Numbered from the stretch's first letter, positions 34,907 through 43,642 are shown. The stretch is 64,000 nucleotides of DNA from Solitalea canadensis DSM 3403 (GCF_000242635.2 NC_017770.1:5096669-5160668), one strand, 5' to 3'. Translations and numbers: made by a program. The notes: generated by a model from the sequence alone, not told the origin.

Positions 34907-35314
34907 TCAATCTAATCGAAGGTTAAAATGAATTGTTAAGTATACAGGAACAGGATTTTTGTTACAATAGCCTGGTTTCCATTTGATTTTACTGATTGCA
35001 ACAAGCATTTGTTTTGCTATAGTGCTCCCATCGATATTTTTGATAACCCGTTGCCCAATGATGCGTCCATCCGAATTAACAATAAAGCCAATTGTTACAC
35101 GACTTTGTAATCTATTAGCAGTTGGTTCCATCCGGATATTTCTCATAACCAACCCAATACGCTCCATTCCACCCTCAGGTTAAGGTTGAATTTCTGCAAA
35201 AAAAACAACTTTCTTTCCGGTAAGAGAATCTGTGTCGCCAACGCATTTTGATGATGTTTGTCCAAATGTATGGATACTAAGCATGCAAAATATTAAAGAA
35301 AAAAATGCTCTCAT
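34907..35314 (-). pseudogene. TonB C-terminal-domain protein with in-frame stop
   Basis: The minus-strand frame from ATG 35314 has a signal peptide (MRAFFSLIFCMLSIHTFG) and runs 44 codons to a TAA at 35182-35180. The same frame then continues without shift to 34907. After the stop it reads PEGGMERIGLVMRN..., the usual start of a TonB C-terminal domain, then VTIGFIVNSDGRIIGQRVI, IKWKPGYCNKNPVPVYLT and FNLRL. A single base change (GAA to TAA) explains the break. The intact protein would have 135 residues, as in secreted energy-transducer-like proteins of Bacteroidota. A sequencing error cannot be ruled out. It starts 6 bases after the gene upstream. Confidence 0.75.
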
Positions 35315-35320
35315 CGTTTT

Positions 35321-35989
35321 TTAGTGTTGACAATTAATATGCAGTCCTTGTTTTTTTAGCTTTTCTGAGAATTCGGTTTCGTCATTAATATCGATAAGAT
35401 CAAATCTGTTCTCTTTATAGAAATACTTATAGATTAGTTTTCTTAATTCTTCAGCTTTTCCAATATCAATTGTGTTTAAGCCTATTACAAAGTAAGGAGT
35501 TTCAGTATCGGTATATAAAGCAAAAATCGGGATGTCTTTAAAAGTGCCATTTTGAGCAATAAACTTCTTGAAACATTTTGTCATTTCCTTTGCACTGTCT
35601 TTATCCGGATGCATGAAAATGTTTTCAATTTTTGTTATGGTTACTTTCTTCTTTTGAAAACTTTCTTCTGTAATATTAGCATAAATATCGTCCGTTATAT
35701 CAATCCCTTCTAGATTGGATTTTATGGCTCTATAAGTATATTCTGGTCCAAAAGGTAATCCCCACCATCCAATCAGTAAATTAACCACATTATATTTTCT
35801 ACTAAACTTTACTGCCATTTCGCCGGGTTGCAAGTAATAAATTTTGGATATTCTAACGGCAGGCCTGAAAAATGGTCTGGGAAAAATGCACTCAAAGAAA
35901 ACAAATCGAGCTCCTTTATTTTTGTTATCAATTATATCCTCAAATTTTAAATGATCGGGTATTTTTAAAGAATAGGTTAAATGTTCCAT
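35321..35989 (-). CDS. Hypothetical protein, 222 residues
   Basis: I cannot name the family. The N-terminal half is hydrophobic and aromatic, with GARFVFFECIFPRPFFRPAV and the segment VVNLLIGWWGLPFGPEYTY followed by RAIKSNLEGIDIT. That WWG-P-G pattern recurs in several Bacteroidota proteins of unknown role that carry one or two short membrane segments. The second half is soluble and charged (FQKKKVTITKIENIFMHPDKD, FVIGLNTIDIGKAEELRKLI). It probably sits at the inner face of the membrane. It is followed within 6 bases by the broken TonB-like gene, so they form one unit, divergent from folP. Confidence 0.7.
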   Translation of the reverse strand: MEHLTYSLKIPDHLKFEDIIDNKNKGARFVFFECIFPRPFFRPAVRISKIYYLQPGEMAVKFSRKYNVVNLLIGWWGLPFGPEYTYRAIKSNLEGIDITDDIYANITEESFQKKKVTITKIENIFMHPDKDSAKEMTKCFKKFIAQNGTFKDIPIFALYTDTETPYFVIGLNTIDIGKAEELRKLIYKYFYKENRFDLIDINDETEFSEKLKKQGLHINCQH

Positions 35990-36124
35990 AGCAAAATTGT
36001 TATTGCAATATATGTTATTTTAAAAGTTGATGTCAAATGCTTTCTTTAATTTAGGCGAATTTCAGCCATGAAAGTGCCTTCAGTTATTTCGTGAGTAATA
36101 ATTAGGAGGTTTAATAAATTAAAA

Positions 36125-36991
36125 ATGAATGCAACTACATTTTTTTCTAAGCGAACAACCATTAACTGTAAAGGTGAATTGTTAGACCTGTCGGAACCTA
36201 AGGTGATGGGTATTTTAAATATTACACCTGATTCATTTTTCGATGGTGGGCAGCATAATTTACTGGATGAAGCGATAAAACATTGTGAACAATTATTGTC
36301 AGACGGTGCCGATTTAATTGATTTAGGAGCTTATTCATCTCGACCAGGAGCAGCTGATGTATCTGAACAGGAAGAGATTGAACGGATAAAGCCTGTCCTT
36401 AAAGAAATTCTTCATCGGTTTCCCAATACTATTATTTCAATAGATACTTTTCGTGCAGAGGTTGCAAGAGTTGCGATTCATGAAGGGGCGGCAATCATTA
36501 ATGATATTTCGGGAGGAGAGTTGGATCCTCAAATGTTTGAGACTGCAGCTAAGCTGCAAGTTCCTTACATTTTGATGCACATGCGCGGAACTCCGGATAC
36601 AATGCAAAAGTTAACTCAATACGATGATCTGGTAAGCGATATTATTAAGTATTTTGCAGAGAAAGTTCATCAATTGAGAACCTTGGGAGTTCATGATGTC
36701 ATTTTGGACCCAGGCTTTGGCTTTGCTAAAACCCTTGAGCAAAATTATCAACTAATGTCGCACCTGAATGAGTTGAAGATTTTCGACCTCCCCATTTTGT
36801 CGGGAATATCTCGCAAGTCGATGATCTACAAATTACTGGATATCGATCCGCAGTCAGCATTAAATGGCACTTCTGTGCTAAATATGATATCATTACAGCA
36901 GGGTGCGCGTATTTTGCGCGTACATGATGTAAGGGAAGCGATTCAAGTGGTGAAAATTTATAAAATGTTAGAAGATACACAGAATGGGTAA
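36125..36991 (+). CDS. folP: Dihydropteroate synthase
   Basis: This enzyme joins p-aminobenzoate to the pterin diphosphate in folate synthesis and is the target of sulfonamides; it has 288 residues. The motifs are in order: KVMGILNITPDSFFDGG near residue 26, LIDLGAYSSRPGA, SIDTFRAEVA, IINDISGG, MHMRGTP, ILDPGFGFAKT, and the C-terminal SGISRKSMIY with the substrate lysine. The diadenylate cyclase gene follows 32 bases later in the same direction, a pairing known in Bacteroidota. Confidence 0.95.
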   Translation: MNATTFFSKRTTINCKGELLDLSEPKVMGILNITPDSFFDGGQHNLLDEAIKHCEQLLSDGADLIDLGAYSSRPGAADVSEQEEIERIKPVLKEILHRFPNTIISIDTFRAEVARVAIHEGAAIINDISGGELDPQMFETAAKLQVPYILMHMRGTPDTMQKLTQYDDLVSDIIKYFAEKVHQLRTLGVHDVILDPGFGFAKTLEQNYQLMSHLNELKIFDLPILSGISRKSMIYKLLDIDPQSALNGTSVLNMISLQQGARILRVHDVREAIQVVKIYKMLEDTQNG

Positions 36992-37023
36992 TTCTTGTAT
37001 CTTTCTCCGAAACTGAATAAAAA

Positions 37024-37821
37024 ATGAAATCATTCGACCTTGTCTTTTCAAATTTCGGCATATTCGATCTCGTTGATATTTTGTTGGTAGCAATACTGAT
37101 CTACCTTTTCTACAGTTTGCTTCGTGGAACAATTGCTATTAATATCCTAATTGGATATTTGCTTATCTACATCTTTTACCTGATCGTAAAAGCATTAGAT
37201 ATGCGTTTGCTTAGTACCTTATTTAATGGGTTTTTTCAGGTAGGTGTTATTGCATTAATAATCGTTTTTCAGCCAGAAATAAGGAAGTTCCTGTTGATGG
37301 TGGGCAAAAACTTCAAGCTTTACAGAAACGAATATTGGTACCGGTTCTTTGTCCGCAATAAAACCGTGCGAAAAGAAATGGAGCATGCTCAAATCAAACC
37401 GATTTTGGACGCATGTAAAGTGATGCAAGAATCGCAAACAGGTGCATTGATTATTTTTGCCAAGAATCCGGAAGAAGAACACTTTTATAAAAACGGTGAA
37501 GAAATTCAGGCCGTTGTTTCAAAACGATTACTCGAATCAATATTTAATAAATACAGCCCGTTACATGATGGGGCTGTTATTATCTCGGAAGGTAAAATAA
37601 TGTCAGCGGCTTGTATTTTACCATTAACAGATAATCAGGATTTACCTCCCTATATGGGATTGCGTCACCGTGCTGCTCTTGGAATTTCCGAAGTAGCAGA
37701 TGTGGCGGCGTTAGTAGTATCTGAAGAAACCGGGCATCTTGCCTATGCGCGACAAGGGAAAATTAAGGCGCCCATAACGCTGTCGGACCTTGAGCGTTAT
37801 TTGCGGAAAGATTTAATATAA
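37024..37821 (+). CDS. cdaA: Diadenylate cyclase CdaA (c-di-AMP synthase)
   Basis: This membrane-bound enzyme makes cyclic di-AMP from two ATP, a signal for potassium, osmotic and cell-wall homeostasis. It has 265 residues: three N-terminal helices (about 15-90), then the DAC domain with LHDGAVIISEGKI near residue 180 and GLRHRAALGISEVAD near 214, the catalytic DGA and RHR motifs. It is directly downstream of folP and followed by a strong terminator. Targets of c-di-AMP and a phosphodiesterase are not in the window. Confidence 0.94.
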   Translation: MKSFDLVFSNFGIFDLVDILLVAILIYLFYSLLRGTIAINILIGYLLIYIFYLIVKALDMRLLSTLFNGFFQVGVIALIIVFQPEIRKFLLMVGKNFKLYRNEYWYRFFVRNKTVRKEMEHAQIKPILDACKVMQESQTGALIIFAKNPEEEHFYKNGEEIQAVVSKRLLESIFNKYSPLHDGAVIISEGKIMSAACILPLTDNQDLPPYMGLRHRAALGISEVADVAALVVSEETGHLAYARQGKIKAPITLSDLERYLRKDLI

Positions 37822-37858
37822 AAACAATGGCAGCTAATCATAGCTGTCATTGTTTTTA
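37821..37858 (+). terminator. Intrinsic terminator after cdaA
   Basis: The arm 37821-37836 (AAAACAATGGCAGCTA) pairs with 37841-37856 with a single G-U pair; the second arm ends in TTGTTTTTA. The stem begins at the last base of the stop codon. Confidence 0.9.
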
Positions 37859-37908
37859 TACTCTCATTTTCAGCTTTTTTCGTAGCTTAATAGAAAGAAT
37901 GAGTATCT

Positions 37909-39426
37909 ATGGAGCAAACGAATATTGAAGTACGCAATCTTACGATTGAAGACTATGAACAGTTAAAAAGTTCAATGGTCACAGTGTATGAGTCGATAGG
38001 AGGAGAATATTGGTCGAAGAAAGACATTGATCGGTTAATTAGCAAATTTCCGGAGGGACAGATTTGTGTAACCCTTAATGATCAGGTGGTTGGTTGTGCA
38101 CTTTCAATCATTGTTCCCTATGAAAAGTTTGGTGATAATCATACTTACAAAAAAATCACCGGAAATTATACATTCAATACTCATGATTCTGCCGGAGATA
38201 CCTTGTATGGAATCGAATTGTTCATTCATCCTGATTTCAGAGGTTTACGGCTCGCCCGACGCTTATATGAAGCGCGCAAATTTTTGTGTGAAAGTTTAAA
38301 CCTGGAGGGAATTATTGCAGGAGGTAGGATTCCACGTTATCATGAATTTGCTAATGAATTAACTCCTAAACAATACATCGAAAAAGTTAAGCAAAACGAA
38401 ATTCACGATCCAACACTAAGCTTTCAGTTGTCCAATGATTTTAGGGTTAAGAAATTGATCAAGAATTACTTGCCCAATGATAATGAATCGATGGGGTATG
38501 CTACCTTGTTGATCTGGAACAATGCATTTTATGAACCGGATCAACAAATGCTATTGCGAAGAGATTATATACGGATTGGCATTGTACAATGGCAAATGCG
38601 CCCGTATAGTAAGGTAGAAGACCTGCTTGAGCACATGGAGTACTTTATAGATGCAGTGAGCGATTATCATTCGGATTTTGTGCTGTTTCCGGAATTGTTC
38701 AATGCTCCCCTGATGGGTAAGTTCAATGACCAGACAACCCATGAAGCGATCAGAAGCTTAGCCGGATATACGGATCAACTGGTAGAAAGACTTTCGAAAC
38801 TTGCTGTAACTTATAATGTAAATATTATCGCGGGAAGTATGCCAAAGTTTGATGCGGATGGAAAACTTTATAACGCGGCCTATTGTCTTCAGCGAACAGG
38901 AGCGATCGATAGTTATTATAAAATTCATCCAACGCCGGCGGAAGTTAGTGAATGGGCGATTAGCGGAGGAGACCAGCTACATGTCATTCAAACAGATGTA
39001 TGTAAGATCGGAATGTTAATTTGTTACGATGTGGAATTCCCGGAATTACCGAGATTATTAGCAGAAGAGGGTATGCAGATCTTGTTCGTTCCATTTTTAA
39101 CTGATACACAAAATGCTTACAACAGAGTTCGGATATGTGCACAGGCACGTGCGATTGAGAACGAGTGTTTTGTTGCCATAGCTGGGAATGTGGGTAATCT
39201 TCCCAAAGTAAATAACATGGATTTGCAATTTGCTCAGTCGGCAATTTTTACTCCTTCCGACTTTGCATTTCCAGTCAATGCAATTCAGGCGGAAGCCACT
39301 CCGAATACAGAAACTGTGGTCGTCGCAGACCTTGATTTAACGCTCCTAAATGAATTACATTATTATGGTTCCGTCAGAAATCTGAAAGACCGGCGGAAGG
39401 ATTTGTATGATTTAAAGTGGAAGTGA
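37909..39426 (+). CDS. Fused GNAT acetyltransferase and carbon-nitrogen hydrolase
   Basis: This two-domain protein has 505 residues. Residues 1-210 are a GNAT acyltransferase (GIELFIHPDFRGLRLARRLYEA is the acetyl-CoA loop). Residues 220-500 are a nitrilase-superfamily amidase with the full catalytic triad E262 (FPELFN), K338 (YYKIHP) and C372 (LICYDVEFPE). The fusion is known in Bacteroidota and some other bacteria; its substrate is not. The domains may act on one metabolite in turn, for example acylating an amine and splitting an amide. It stands alone, flanked by terminators on both sides. Confidence 0.92.
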   Translation: MEQTNIEVRNLTIEDYEQLKSSMVTVYESIGGEYWSKKDIDRLISKFPEGQICVTLNDQVVGCALSIIVPYEKFGDNHTYKKITGNYTFNTHDSAGDTLYGIELFIHPDFRGLRLARRLYEARKFLCESLNLEGIIAGGRIPRYHEFANELTPKQYIEKVKQNEIHDPTLSFQLSNDFRVKKLIKNYLPNDNESMGYATLLIWNNAFYEPDQQMLLRRDYIRIGIVQWQMRPYSKVEDLLEHMEYFIDAVSDYHSDFVLFPELFNAPLMGKFNDQTTHEAIRSLAGYTDQLVERLSKLAVTYNVNIIAGSMPKFDADGKLYNAAYCLQRTGAIDSYYKIHPTPAEVSEWAISGGDQLHVIQTDVCKIGMLICYDVEFPELPRLLAEEGMQILFVPFLTDTQNAYNRVRICAQARAIENECFVAIAGNVGNLPKVNNMDLQFAQSAIFTPSDFAFPVNAIQAEATPNTETVVVADLDLTLLNELHYYGSVRNLKDRRKDLYDLKWK

Positions 39427-39431
39427 AAAGG

Positions 39432-39501
39432 CACGCAAAGCCGCTAAGTTGCAAAGAATTGTTTTAAAGCTTTGCGACTTAGCGGCTTTGTGTGAATATT
39501 T
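39432..39501. terminator. Long perfect-looking hairpin, GCTAAG-type repeat, between convergent genes
   Basis: The arms 39432-39456 (CACGCAAAGCCGCTAAG then TTGCAAAG) and 39470-39494 are 25 bp long with only G-U exceptions; the loop is 13 bases. It is followed by AATATTTTTTT on the plus strand and preceded by CTTTTC on the minus. It serves both the GNAT-nitrilase and MFS genes, and shares its words with repeats at 10274, 18966 and 32935. Confidence 0.8.
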
Positions 39502-39503
39502 TT

Positions 39504-40736
39504 TTAGGCCTTTACTTTCTTTAGATTAGGTAAAAATGCGGTTAATAAACCTATCAATGGTAAATAAGCACAAACATGATAAACATATTGAATGCTAGTT
39601 TGATCGGCTAATTTTCCTAATAAAGCAGACCCGATTCCGCCCATTCCGAATGCAAAACCGAAGAACAACCCTGCAACCATTCCAACTTTACCAGGAATTA
39701 ATTCCTGTGCATAAACCAAAATTGCGGAAAATGCAGACGATAAGATGATGCCTATGAAAACACTTAATACACCTGTCCAGAATAGGTTAACATGAGGAAG
39801 TAATAATGAGAATGGAGCTACTCCTAAAATGGAAATCCAGATAACATATTTACGACCGATACGATCACCCACCGGACCTCCCATAAATGTTCCTAATGCA
39901 ACGGAAAATAAGAAAATGAACAGGTACACTTGTGAACTCTGTACCGAAATATGGAACTTATCCATCAGGTAAAAAGTGTAGTAACTGGTCATACTCGCCA
40001 TATAAAAATACTTCGAGAAAATGAGTACCAGTAAGATGCAAATAGAAAATACAACTTTTGATGTTGGTAGTTTTTCTGTAACCAAGTGTTGCACTTTCTT
40101 TTTCGCTTTCATACGGTACACGTTCGCCTTATACCATTTGCTGATATTAAGCATCACAATAATGGCCAATAATGCAGCCAAGGAGAACCAGATAATATTA
40201 AATTGTCCAAAGGGAACAATGATAGCAGCCGCCAATAGAGGACCTAATGCACTGCCGGCGTTTCCACCAACCTGAAATAATGATTGAGCCATGCCATGTT
40301 TTCCACCCGCTGCCATATGTGCCAAGCGAGAAGCTTCAGGGTGAAAAATAGATGAACCTACTCCGACTAACGCAACTGAAAGAAGTACGATGGCAAAATG
40401 ATGCGCAAACGCCAGGCTAATTAAACCAGCCAATGTGAAAGTCATACCAATGGCCAGAGAATAGGGTTGAGGTCGTTTATCTGTAAAAATACCAACTAAA
40501 GGTTGAAGAATTGACGCAGAGAGCTGAAAGGTAAGCGTGATTAATCCGATCTGTGAAAAGTTTAATTTCAATGAATCTTTTACCAAAGGGTAAATAGCCG
40601 GAATTAATGACTGAAGGGTGTCATTCAATAAATGAGAAAAACTTAATGCCAATAAAATAGAATAAACCGTTTTCTCAGCGGTTGATTTGGCGATGTCTAT
40701 CGGTGTTTCTTCCAGTGTGGCTTCCTGTGTGGTCAT
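39504..40736 (-). CDS. MFS exporter, fosmidomycin-resistance (Fsr) type
   Basis: This 12-helix inner-membrane transporter of the major facilitator superfamily has 410 residues. The N-terminal HLLNDTLQSLIPAIYPLVKDSL and the VGVGSSIFHPEASRLAHMAAG segment are typical of the Fsr/YfnC branch, drug or metabolite exporters. A loop between helices 6 and 7 (KWYKANVYRMKAKKKVQHLV) is basic. It is downstream of the FadR-type regulator by 29 bases on the same strand. The gap begins with the same 14-bp motif found at the regulator's own start, which suggests direct control. The substrate is unknown. Confidence 0.9.
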   Translation of the reverse strand: MTTQEATLEETPIDIAKSTAEKTVYSILLALSFSHLLNDTLQSLIPAIYPLVKDSLKLNFSQIGLITLTFQLSASILQPLVGIFTDKRPQPYSLAIGMTFTLAGLISLAFAHHFAIVLLSVALVGVGSSIFHPEASRLAHMAAGGKHGMAQSLFQVGGNAGSALGPLLAAAIIVPFGQFNIIWFSLAALLAIIVMLNISKWYKANVYRMKAKKKVQHLVTEKLPTSKVVFSICILLVLIFSKYFYMASMTSYYTFYLMDKFHISVQSSQVYLFIFLFSVALGTFMGGPVGDRIGRKYVIWISILGVAPFSLLLPHVNLFWTGVLSVFIGIILSSAFSAILVYAQELIPGKVGMVAGLFFGFAFGMGGIGSALLGKLADQTSIQYVYHVCAYLPLIGLLTAFLPNLKKVKA

Positions 40737-40750
40737 ATCATCTGATGTTT
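40737..40750. promoter_or_regulatory. Putative FadR-type operator, copy 1 (MFS gene start)
   Basis: ATCATCTGATGTTT directly abuts the MFS start codon. Its core ATCA-TC-TGAT is an inverted repeat of the kind bound by GntR/FadR dimers. The identical 14 bases occur at 41438-41451. Confidence 0.5.
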
Positions 40751-40765
40751 GTTTAGTTTAAAAAA

Positions 40766-41434
40766 TCATTTTTTTTGTTGTGAAATTCCGGCAGCTAATA
40801 AAACAGCTTTTGTAGCATTTTTATCAATAATAGCTTGTAATAAAGCTTCATGAACTGTCTGGGATTCAATAAAGGCAGTTGTATCCTTATGAATTTGGCT
40901 GAATGCAGATTTTATATGCTGAGCTACAGTTTGGTATAGTTCAAGCATGATGGTATTTCCTGCAGCTTCTGCAATGGTAGTATGAAAATCAATGTCAGCC
41001 TGTATGGTGTCAACAATATTTTGCTCAGCTGCATATTTTTTTCGGAGTTCAAGAAAATGCCTCATTTTTTCAATATTGGCATCTGTACGTTGCAAAACAG
41101 CCTTATCTACTATTTTTTCTTCAAGAAAGAATCTGACTTCATTTAATTCTTCATATCGGGCTTTATTTAAGCAATTGGAAAGCATTTCGGCATTACCAAT
41201 AAGTGACGTGACAAAGGTTCCGGTGCCTTGTTGTACTCGGGTAAAGCCATTGTTTGAAAGAATTTTCATTGCCTCTCTGATAGATGATCGCCCAACGCCA
41301 AATTGCTGCATAAGTTCAGGTTCTGTTGGAAGTTTATCGCCAATAGTATAGTTTCCCGACGTAATCATTTCTTTGATCCTGTCGGCAACTTCATCCGCTA
41401 AACTTTTACGTTTAATAATAGCTAGGTTATTCAT
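40766..41434 (-). CDS. FadR/GntR family transcriptional regulator
   Basis: The 222-residue regulator has an N-terminal GntR winged helix (GDKLPTEPELMQQFGVGRSSIREAMKILSNNGF at about 34-66, here read in pieces) and a C-terminal FCD domain (IQADIDFHTTIAEAAGNTIM) whose Asp/His residues bind a metal and an organic acid. It is the first gene of a two-gene unit with the MFS exporter. Identical 14-bp motifs at both start codons suggest that it represses itself and the exporter. The likely effector is a sugar acid or other carboxylate by family precedent, not shown by the sequence. Confidence 0.9.
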   Translation of the reverse strand: MNNLAIIKRKSLADEVADRIKEMITSGNYTIGDKLPTEPELMQQFGVGRSSIREAMKILSNNGFTRVQQGTGTFVTSLIGNAEMLSNCLNKARYEELNEVRFFLEEKIVDKAVLQRTDANIEKMRHFLELRKKYAAEQNIVDTIQADIDFHTTIAEAAGNTIMLELYQTVAQHIKSAFSQIHKDTTAFIESQTVHEALLQAIIDKNATKAVLLAAGISQQKK

Positions 41435-41437
41435 CGT

Positions 41438-41451
41438 ATCATCTGATGTTT
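41438..41451. promoter_or_regulatory. Putative FadR-type operator, copy 2 (regulator gene start)
   Basis: ATCATCTGATGTTT starts 4 bases upstream of the regulator start codon. It is identical to the motif at 40737-40750, one gene length away. Confidence 0.5.
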
Positions 41452-41505
41452 CAAAGATAAGTAAAAATTATTCTGAAAAACAAAATAATGTTTAAGTTGA
41501 GGATA

Positions 41506-41536
41506 CAAAAAAAGCTGCCCGGTTAGGAGCAGCTTT
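41506..41536 (-). terminator. Intrinsic terminator of the bacilliredoxin gene
   Basis: On the minus strand AAAGCTGC (41536-41529) pairs with GCAGCTTT (41518-41511) and is followed by a T-run (41513-41506). Confidence 0.88.
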
Positions 41537-41555
41537 AGTATTAATTGATTTTCAA

Positions 41556-41966
41556 TTAACAATATTGTTCGAAAGCCCCAATCAGGCTGTCGGCAATCAT
41601 TTGAGCCGGACGACCTTCAATATGATGACGCTCAATCATGTGTACTAATTTACCATCTTTAAATAAAGCCATTGATGGTGAAGATGGTGGATAAGGCAAC
41701 ATATATGAACGAGCTTTATCTACAGCTTCTTTTTCCATTCCAGCAAAAACAGTAACAATTTTAGTTGGTTTTTTTTCATTCTTAACAGCTAAACGTGCAG
41801 CCGGACGAGCATTAGCAGCCGCGCAGCCACATACTGAATTTACAACAACGAAAACAGTTCCTTCAGAAGTGATCGCTTTTTCAACGTCTTCAGCAGTCAT
41901 CAACTGATCAAAGCCATCATTTGTTAATTCTTCGCGCATTGGCGCAACCATGTATTCTGGGTACAT
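41556..41966 (-). CDS. BrxA/BrxB family bacilliredoxin
   Basis: The 136-residue thioredoxin-fold protein carries the C46-G-C48 motif of bacilliredoxins (VVVNSVCGCAAANARPAA), formerly DUF1094/YphP. In Firmicutes these remove bacillithiol from oxidised proteins, and Bacteroidota also make bacillithiol in many cases. The N-terminus (MYPEYMVAPMREELTNDGF) is family-typical. It is a single gene with its own terminator. A promoter element TAATTTTG reads towards it at 41997-41990. No bacillithiol synthesis gene is in the window. Confidence 0.92.
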   Translation of the reverse strand: MYPEYMVAPMREELTNDGFDQLMTAEDVEKAITSEGTVFVVVNSVCGCAAANARPAARLAVKNEKKPTKIVTVFAGMEKEAVDKARSYMLPYPPSSPSMALFKDGKLVHMIERHHIEGRPAQMIADSLIGAFEQYC

Positions 41967-41989
41967 AATTTATTTGTCTGATTAGTTTG

Positions 41990-41997
41990 CAAAATTA
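41990..41997 (-). promoter_or_regulatory. -7 promoter element of the bacilliredoxin gene
   Basis: TAATTTTG on the minus strand matches TAnnTTTG and lies 23 bases before the start codon. Confidence 0.5.
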
Positions 41998-42115
41998 TAA
42001 GTAATAACCCAAACTTTAAACAATTGTTTTGTTAAATGTTTAGATAAGTGAAAGGTAGACATCATTAGTTGATTGATTCTATTCCCTTAACGAACGTTTT
42101 GTTCTTAATTTTCTA

Positions 42116-43630
42116 ATGCTGATTTTGGCATATTATTTCATATGCCTTATGTTCTATCTGGATTTACTGTTTGTTTTTTCTGATGAATTCTCCATTGCTA
42201 CGTTTATACTGGGTATTGCTTACCTTGCTGCTTTTTTTGTTTCCGTTTTAGTAATTTCTGAGAATAGAAATCCTTCAAAAACGCTTGCCTATTTGCTGCT
42301 GTTCTTTTTGCTCCCCTACATTGGTATCCTTATTTACTATGCTTTTGGAGAGAATTACCGTAAGAAAAAACTCTATAGGTTAAAAGCCCGTGAGGATAAG
42401 AAACTTCAAAAGCAGATCAATAATTACGTGTATAAGCTATCGGAAGATAATCTTCGGGAAAATGCAAACGAGTTACAGCATTATGAACGATTGGTCCGTT
42501 TGTTAACCTATGATGGCCGGTTGCCACTTACAAGTAATAACAAGGTTTCGTTATTAATTAATGGTGACGAAAAGTTTGATGCGCTTTTCCGGTCGCTGGA
42601 GGAAGCCAGGCATCATATTCACTTAGAATATTATATTGTTGAAGAAGGCCTCATTGTGGATAAGCTTTTCGCGATTTTGGAACGAAAAGCTTCTGAAGGC
42701 ATAGAGATTCGATTTATCTACGACGATTTTGGTTGTTCACTCAGTCGTAAGTTTTTAAAACGCATAACAAATGCAGGAATAAAAGCCATTCCTTTTTATA
42801 AAATACACATTCCGTTTTTGTCGAATAGACAAAACTATCGTGATCACCGAAAAATAGCAGTTATTGATGGACGCGTGGGTTTTGTGGGAGGGATCAATAT
42901 TTCGGATAAATACCAGAATAACGGAACTAATAATAAATTATTCTGGCGTGATACGCACCTTAAAATAAAAGGTGATGCAGTAACCGAGTTGCAATTAGTT
43001 TTTGCGTTGAACTGGAGTTTTTGCAGCGGCGAAGATTTATTCTTTAAATCAGTATACTTTCCCAATTATAAAGCTTCTGCAGAGCAGATGGTGCAGATTG
43101 CAGTGAGCGGTCCCGATTCAGATCGCGCAAGTATAATGTTAAGCTATCTTTCTGCAATAAACCAGGCGAAATCTTGCATTTACATTACAACACCTTATTT
43201 TATTCCAAATGAAAGTATTGTGAATGCCTTAAAAAATGCGGCCTTAAGTAAGCTGGATGTACGATTGCTGGTTCCCGGAATTTCTGATTCACGCTTTGTA
43301 AATGCGGCATCTCAATCCTATTATGAAGAATTATTGGAATGCGGAGTTCGTGTTTTTCGTTATCAGAAAGGGTTTGTGCATGCCAAAACTATGGTTATAG
43401 ATGATTTGATCTCTATGGTAGGAACAGCCAATATGGATATCAGAAGTTTTGATCTCAATTTTGAAGTCAATGCCATTGTATTTGATGAGCAGATCAATCA
43501 TCAATTAAAAATGGCATTTATTGAAGACCTTTCACATAGCAAAGAAATAACTACCGCTTATTGGCAAAAGCGCCGTCGATTAAAACATTTTTATGAATCG
43601 TTATGCAGATTGCTCTCACCTGTATTATAA
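42116..43630 (+). CDS. cls: Cardiolipin synthase
   Basis: This membrane phospholipase-D family enzyme makes cardiolipin from two phosphatidylglycerols; it has 504 residues. Two N-terminal helices (about 1-70) are followed by two PLD domains with the HKD motifs HRKIAVIDG near residue 244 and HAKTMVIDD near 423. The GFVGGINISDKY and VGTANMDIRSFDLNFE signatures are complete. The start at 42116 gives a first helix MLILAYYFICLMFYLDLLF; an internal ATG (12th codon) is a weaker option. The NTF2-like gene starts 12 bases later. Confidence 0.93.
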   Translation: MLILAYYFICLMFYLDLLFVFSDEFSIATFILGIAYLAAFFVSVLVISENRNPSKTLAYLLLFFLLPYIGILIYYAFGENYRKKKLYRLKAREDKKLQKQINNYVYKLSEDNLRENANELQHYERLVRLLTYDGRLPLTSNNKVSLLINGDEKFDALFRSLEEARHHIHLEYYIVEEGLIVDKLFAILERKASEGIEIRFIYDDFGCSLSRKFLKRITNAGIKAIPFYKIHIPFLSNRQNYRDHRKIAVIDGRVGFVGGINISDKYQNNGTNNKLFWRDTHLKIKGDAVTELQLVFALNWSFCSGEDLFFKSVYFPNYKASAEQMVQIAVSGPDSDRASIMLSYLSAINQAKSCIYITTPYFIPNESIVNALKNAALSKLDVRLLVPGISDSRFVNAASQSYYEELLECGVRVFRYQKGFVHAKTMVIDDLISMVGTANMDIRSFDLNFEVNAIVFDEQINHQLKMAFIEDLSHSKEITTAYWQKRRRLKHFYESLCRLLSPVL

Positions 43631-43642
43631 AAGTTGTTGATT

